DNA of 8,678 nucleotides from Ruminococcus sp. (lineage in GTDB: Bacteria; Bacillota; Clostridia; Oscillospirales; Ruminococcaceae): positions 1 to 8,678 of the forward strand of contig DMBA01000306.1 of assembly GCA_003446315.1 (NCBI GenBank), read 5' to 3'. Position numbers and translations under genes: made by a program. Positions 6,509 through 8,678 of the stretch are shown piece by piece. The first letter of the stretch is position 1. Every line of letters begins with the position of its first letter. The notes under the pieces were generated by a model. It was not told the DNA's origin, made no database searches, and saw only the letters and a program-made list of their open reading frames with translations.

Positions 6509-6736
6509 TTACGCACCCGTTTTGTAGTCAACAACAGAAATCTCCTGCATCAGCTGTTTTGCAGAATTGATGAGCCGTTCAAGTTTTTCTGCAACTGCAT
6601 CAGTATAGTATTTCTCACCGCACTGATCACATTCCAGACAGGGGACATTTCTGATGATGATAATACTGTTCTGAGAATTCACAACATGAGTTGTCGTTGA
6701 TTCGGTGTGGGTTTTGTTTTTGCAGAACATACACAT
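6509..6736 (-). CDS. YgiT/MqsA-type zinc-finger protein
   Basis: A 75-aa protein with two CxxC pairs: C2-M-F-C5 and C36-D-Q-C39, plus C33, in the stretch V-P-C-L-E-C-D-Q-C-G-E-K-Y-Y. This is the zinc-binding layout of YgiT-type domains, the N-terminal half of MqsA antitoxins. The DNA-binding helix-turn-helix half of full MqsA is absent; a helix (residues about 45-68) and a short tail end the protein. The start ATG at 6736 is preceded by AGGAAAG with good spacing. It begins 28 nt after the nuclease gene at 6765-7595, so the two are probably co-transcribed. Small YgiT proteins are usually antitoxins next to a DUF4258/MqsR-like toxin gene, but no such gene is seen here. The partner, if any, would be the upstream nuclease (inference) or has been lost. 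Confidence 0.75.
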   Translation of the reverse strand: MCMFCKNKTHTESTTTHVVNSQNSIIIIRNVPCLECDQCGEKYYTDAVAEKLERLINSAKQLMQEISVVDYKTGA

Positions 6737-6764
6737 GAAATTCTTTCCTATGGCAATTCAGCCG

Positions 6765-7595
6765 TCAAACCGTCTTCTGCACTTCCTGTGCGAGCTCCTG
6801 TACTTCCTCCAGCGTCAAGCCGGTTGCCTGAGCGATCTGTTCTTCAGTGAGCACGCCCATTGTCAGAAGCTGCATTGCAATTTTCACGGCTTTTCCCCAC
6901 TCTGCCTGCGCCGCTGCTTCCGTTCTCATATCCTCAATTGCCTTGCACATTTCGCTCACTCCTTCCGGTGAATCTTTCAGGTATCGTGTCTTCTCAGCCA
7001 ATGCCGGTGTCAGCATTTCGTCTGCGCGTTTGCAGCGAAAATCATGCACCAGCTGCGCCAGCGCCGATGTATCGTTTTTGTTGTCATACGCACCGTTCAC
7101 AAACATAATGTGCGCACCGTCGTCCAACAGTGTACCATTTTCTATGTCCGTCCGTTCAAAGCTGTAAAGCAGCTTGCCCTGTCCGCGCACATCACTTTCC
7201 GTAATGAAAATCACATAGGTGATCGGCAGTTCCGTGAACTCCTGCTTCGCTTGCAGAAACTCCACATCCATGACGCTGGAATGATACCGCGCACGCTGCG
7301 GCGTCGCGCCTTTGTCAGCACGCTGCACTTCGAGATTGAATTTTCGCCCCTTGCTGTCCGTGCCGAGCACATCCAGGCAAAGCGACCGCGCACCTTGCAG
7401 GCGCTTCGCATCATACTGCGTTTCTTCGGAAATCAGTTCCAGATCGTCAATGCCGGTGATGATGCGCAGAACCGTCTGCGCCAGCGGCAAATCGTTTTTG
7501 AAGAGCGCACGCATGAAGTCATCATCAATCGGGCGGTAATTCTCAATCGTCCGCAGATCATCTTCGTGCCACTGCGCCGGTGTTTTCATAATCAT
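6765..7595 (-). CDS. Rpn family PD-(D/E)XK nuclease / putative transposase
   Basis: A 276-aa protein with the layout of the PD-(D/E)XK nuclease 'putative transposase' family (Rpn). The N-terminus has D-D-D-F-M-R-A-L-F-K, then the nuclease core L-D75-V-L-G with E89-V-Q91 in N-L-E-V-Q-R. R-A-R-Y-H-S-S follows, then I-T-Y-V-I-F-I-T and a C-terminal helical tail M-G-V-L-T-E-E-Q-I-A-Q-A-T-G-L. D75, E89 and Q91 are the expected metal and catalytic residues and are all present. Family members cut DNA and have been linked to RecA-independent recombination; some may act in defence. Full length for the family, no damage seen. The start at 7595 follows AAGGAGAG (7605-7612) at an 11-nt distance, slightly long; M3 is an alternative. 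It heads a likely two-gene unit with the zinc-finger gene at 6509-6736. Confidence 0.88.
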   Translation of the reverse strand: MIMKTPAQWHEDDLRTIENYRPIDDDFMRALFKNDLPLAQTVLRIITGIDDLELISEETQYDAKRLQGARSLCLDVLGTDSKGRKFNLEVQRADKGATPQRARYHSSVMDVEFLQAKQEFTELPITYVIFITESDVRGQGKLLYSFERTDIENGTLLDDGAHIMFVNGAYDNKNDTSALAQLVHDFRCKRADEMLTPALAEKTRYLKDSPEGVSEMCKAIEDMRTEAAAQAEWGKAVKIAMQLLTMGVLTEEQIAQATGLTLEEVQELAQEVQKTV

Positions 7596-7613
7596 AGCGG
7601 TTTTCTCTCCTTT

Positions 7614-7642
7614 ATTATATCATAGCTTCTCAAAATTATCAA
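7614..7642 (-). promoter_or_regulatory. Consensus-like promoter for the Rpn nuclease gene
   Basis: On the minus strand TTGATA (7642-7637), a 17-nt spacer and TATAAT (7619-7614), with TG two bases before giving an extended -10. This is the best promoter match in the window. The expected transcription start (about 7607) would fall inside the SD sequence at 7612-7605, leaving a leader of only about 12 nt. Transcription may instead start slightly upstream, or the message may be nearly leaderless. Confidence 0.6.
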
Positions 7643-7664
7643 GAGGGCGCGCCGAAAAATTCGC

Positions 7665-7946
7665 TCATGTCCTCGTCACCGCGACCAGCACGCGCTCCCG
7701 CATGACCGCGCTATCTATATAATAGTCGCGAGTTTTCTTCCACGCACGGTATGCAGCCGGATCTTCGGGCGGCGGATTCTGCTGCCGGTTCAGCAGATCA
7801 CAGTAATCGCAGGCGTTCTGATTGACCGAACGCGCGACCGCCTCGAATGTCCCGCGCTTCTGCATCTACGCGGCGAGCTTCGGATGATTCTCTTCCATAA
7901 AGCGCATCCAAGCCTGACCGTAATAACCAATCGTATCCTGATTCAT
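7665..7946 (-). pseudogene. TnpV-like small transposon protein, broken by an in-frame TAG
   Basis: Translation would start at ATG 7946, after AAAGGAGC, 13 nt beyond the relaxase stop, and reads 26 codons before TAG at 7868-7866. The same frame then continues immediately, from an ATG at 7865, for 66 codons to TGA at 7667-7665. The joined 92-codon product has G-Y-Y-G-Q-A-W-M-R-F-M-E-E-N-H-P early. Its end is R-A-W-K-K-T-R-D-Y-Y-I-D-S-A-V-M-R-E-R-V-L. Both resemble the layout of the small TnpV proteins found beside mobilization genes in Firmicute elements. TAG could derive from CAG (Gln) by one change. The downstream part has no clear SD, so it is probably not made independently. The family call is by eye and weak; that the two pieces belong to one frame is directly visible. 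Confidence 0.5.
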
Positions 7947-7959
7947 ATATTTGCTCCTT

Positions 7960-8678
7960 TCATCTGCGGTAAAAGCCGTCCGGCGTAAAAGAGCCGTTTG
8001 GCAAATATTTCCCGACTTCTTCACAGCTGCAGCGGCGAATTGCATCCTGCACAAATGTAGTACCGAACACGCGCTCAGCAGTGCCGGCAAGTTCTGCCGC
8101 TTCTTTCAGTTCGGTTTCTGTCTGCGCAAGTTTGCTCTGCAAATCTTCGACTGCTTTCTTCTGATCTGCCACCAGATTGTAGACGCGCTTCCAGTTATCA
8201 GCGTTGATCGACGGATAGCCTTTCAGTGTTGCAGCTGCCTGCTCGTGCGTATATTTCTCCGAATACCGCAGACCGAATACGATCTCGCACTTTTCTTTTA
8301 GTACGATATATGTTTTCAGTTCACTCTGTACTTCTTCCAGCTGTTCTCTCAGTTTCAGGACAGCCTGCTCTTTTTCGGCAAAGTCTTTTCGGATTGAAGC
8401 CAGCGTCGCGCCCTCGTTAATCATTTTGTTGAGCCGCAGCAGCGCATCCATCTCCGGATCATTTTTCCAGCAAACCGGATTTGTTTTGTCGATGCGCCGC
8501 AGCCGGATTTTTCCTTCACGGACTGAGCGCATATAATGTACCATTGTTTCGATCACAATCTGATTCGGCAAATGATTTGCGCGAACCTTCGGCAGTTCAG
8601 TCTGAAAGAATCGCTCATATTGGGGAAGATATACGATCCGGCGCTTGAGTGCTTCCTCTGTGTACTTTTCTCCGAGCG
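7960..8678 (-). CDS. C-terminal part of a relaxase / mobilization protein (5' truncated by window)
   Basis: The frame is open from the window edge (first full codon 8676-8674) to TGA at 7962-7960, giving 238 residues. It begins L-G-E-K-Y-T-E-E-A-L-K-R-R-I, which matches the conserved stretch at the end of the nuclease domain in Gram-positive mobilizable-element relaxases (L-G-x-x-Y-T-E-E-A-I-x-x-R-I). The remainder is charged and helical. Two likely coiled coils lie at about 8395-8285 (E-K-E-Q-A-V-L-K-L-R-E-Q-L-E-E-V) and about 8175-8070 (V-E-D-L-Q-S-K-L-A-Q-T-E-T-E-L). A relaxase nicks oriT and leads DNA transfer; its catalytic Tyr and His residues lie upstream of the window. The stop is 13 nt before the TnpV-like gene, whose SD overlaps the stop region, so they form one transcription unit. 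Relaxase identity rests mainly on the one motif and the context. Confidence 0.65.
   Translation of the reverse strand, partial: LGEKYTEEALKRRIVYLPQYERFFQTELPKVRANHLPNQIVIETMVHYMRSVREGKIRLRRIDKTNPVCWKNDPEMDALLRLNKMINEGATLASIRKDFAEKEQAVLKLREQLEEVQSELKTYIVLKEKCEIVFGLRYSEKYTHEQAAATLKGYPSINADNWKRVYNLVADQKKAVEDLQSKLAQTETELKEAAELAGTAERVFGTTFVQDAIRRCSCEEVGKYLPNGSFTPDGFYRR

Noticed and set aside
1..8678. tRNA, rRNA, CRISPR array, riboswitch.
   Set aside because: No cloverleaf, rRNA motif, regularly spaced repeats or recognised aptamer core found on either strand by eye.

Overview
The window looks like a Gram-positive, cellulosome-building gut or rumen bacterium of the Ruminococcus type (Oscillospiraceae). 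Grounds for this are three dockerin-bearing secreted-protein genes or gene ends, a short ECF-like sigma factor overlapping a single-pass anti-sigma-like gene with a Thr-rich outer stalk, strong AGGAGG-type ribosome binding sites, and a Gram-positive-type relaxase tail. The genus is inferred from protein style, not from a marker gene.

Left and centre (1-6480, + strand): three successive units. Unit 0 is only the 3' end of a dockerin protein gene (1-305) with its terminator. Unit A (about 430-2600) has a promoter, a fused remnant of a sigma gene start and an anti-sigma gene end (476-850), then a 527-aa secreted protein ending in a dockerin (880-2463). The half-dockerin of another dockerin type lies as an in-frame fossil beyond the stop (2464-2553). 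Unit B (about 2740-6480) is complete: promoter, sigma factor (2853-3419, start uncertain), anti-sigma-like membrane protein (3416-4543) and a 612-aa secreted dockerin protein (4573-6411), closed by a perfect 14-bp terminator. A and B are paralogous. Their sigma leader/start regions match, the anti-sigma C-termini align with identical distance to the stop, the stop-to-ATG gaps are both 29 nt, and the two secreted proteins share a DRARW-containing region. Unit A appears to have lost about 1.4 kb covering most of its sigma and anti-sigma genes.

Right (6500-8678, - strand): a different kind of DNA. Reading leftward there is the C-terminal part of a relaxase (runs off the window), a small TnpV-like gene broken by an in-frame TAG, then a PD-(D/E)XK nuclease of the Rpn/putative transposase family followed 28 nt later by a small YgiT/MqsA-type zinc-finger protein. 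This is probably the edge of a mobilizable element or an accessory patch; no element ends were identified.

Working model (inference): the sigma factor and its membrane partner sense an external signal and control secreted dockerin proteins of unknown activity that dock onto a scaffoldin. Repeated duplication, deletion and dockerin exchange have diversified these units.
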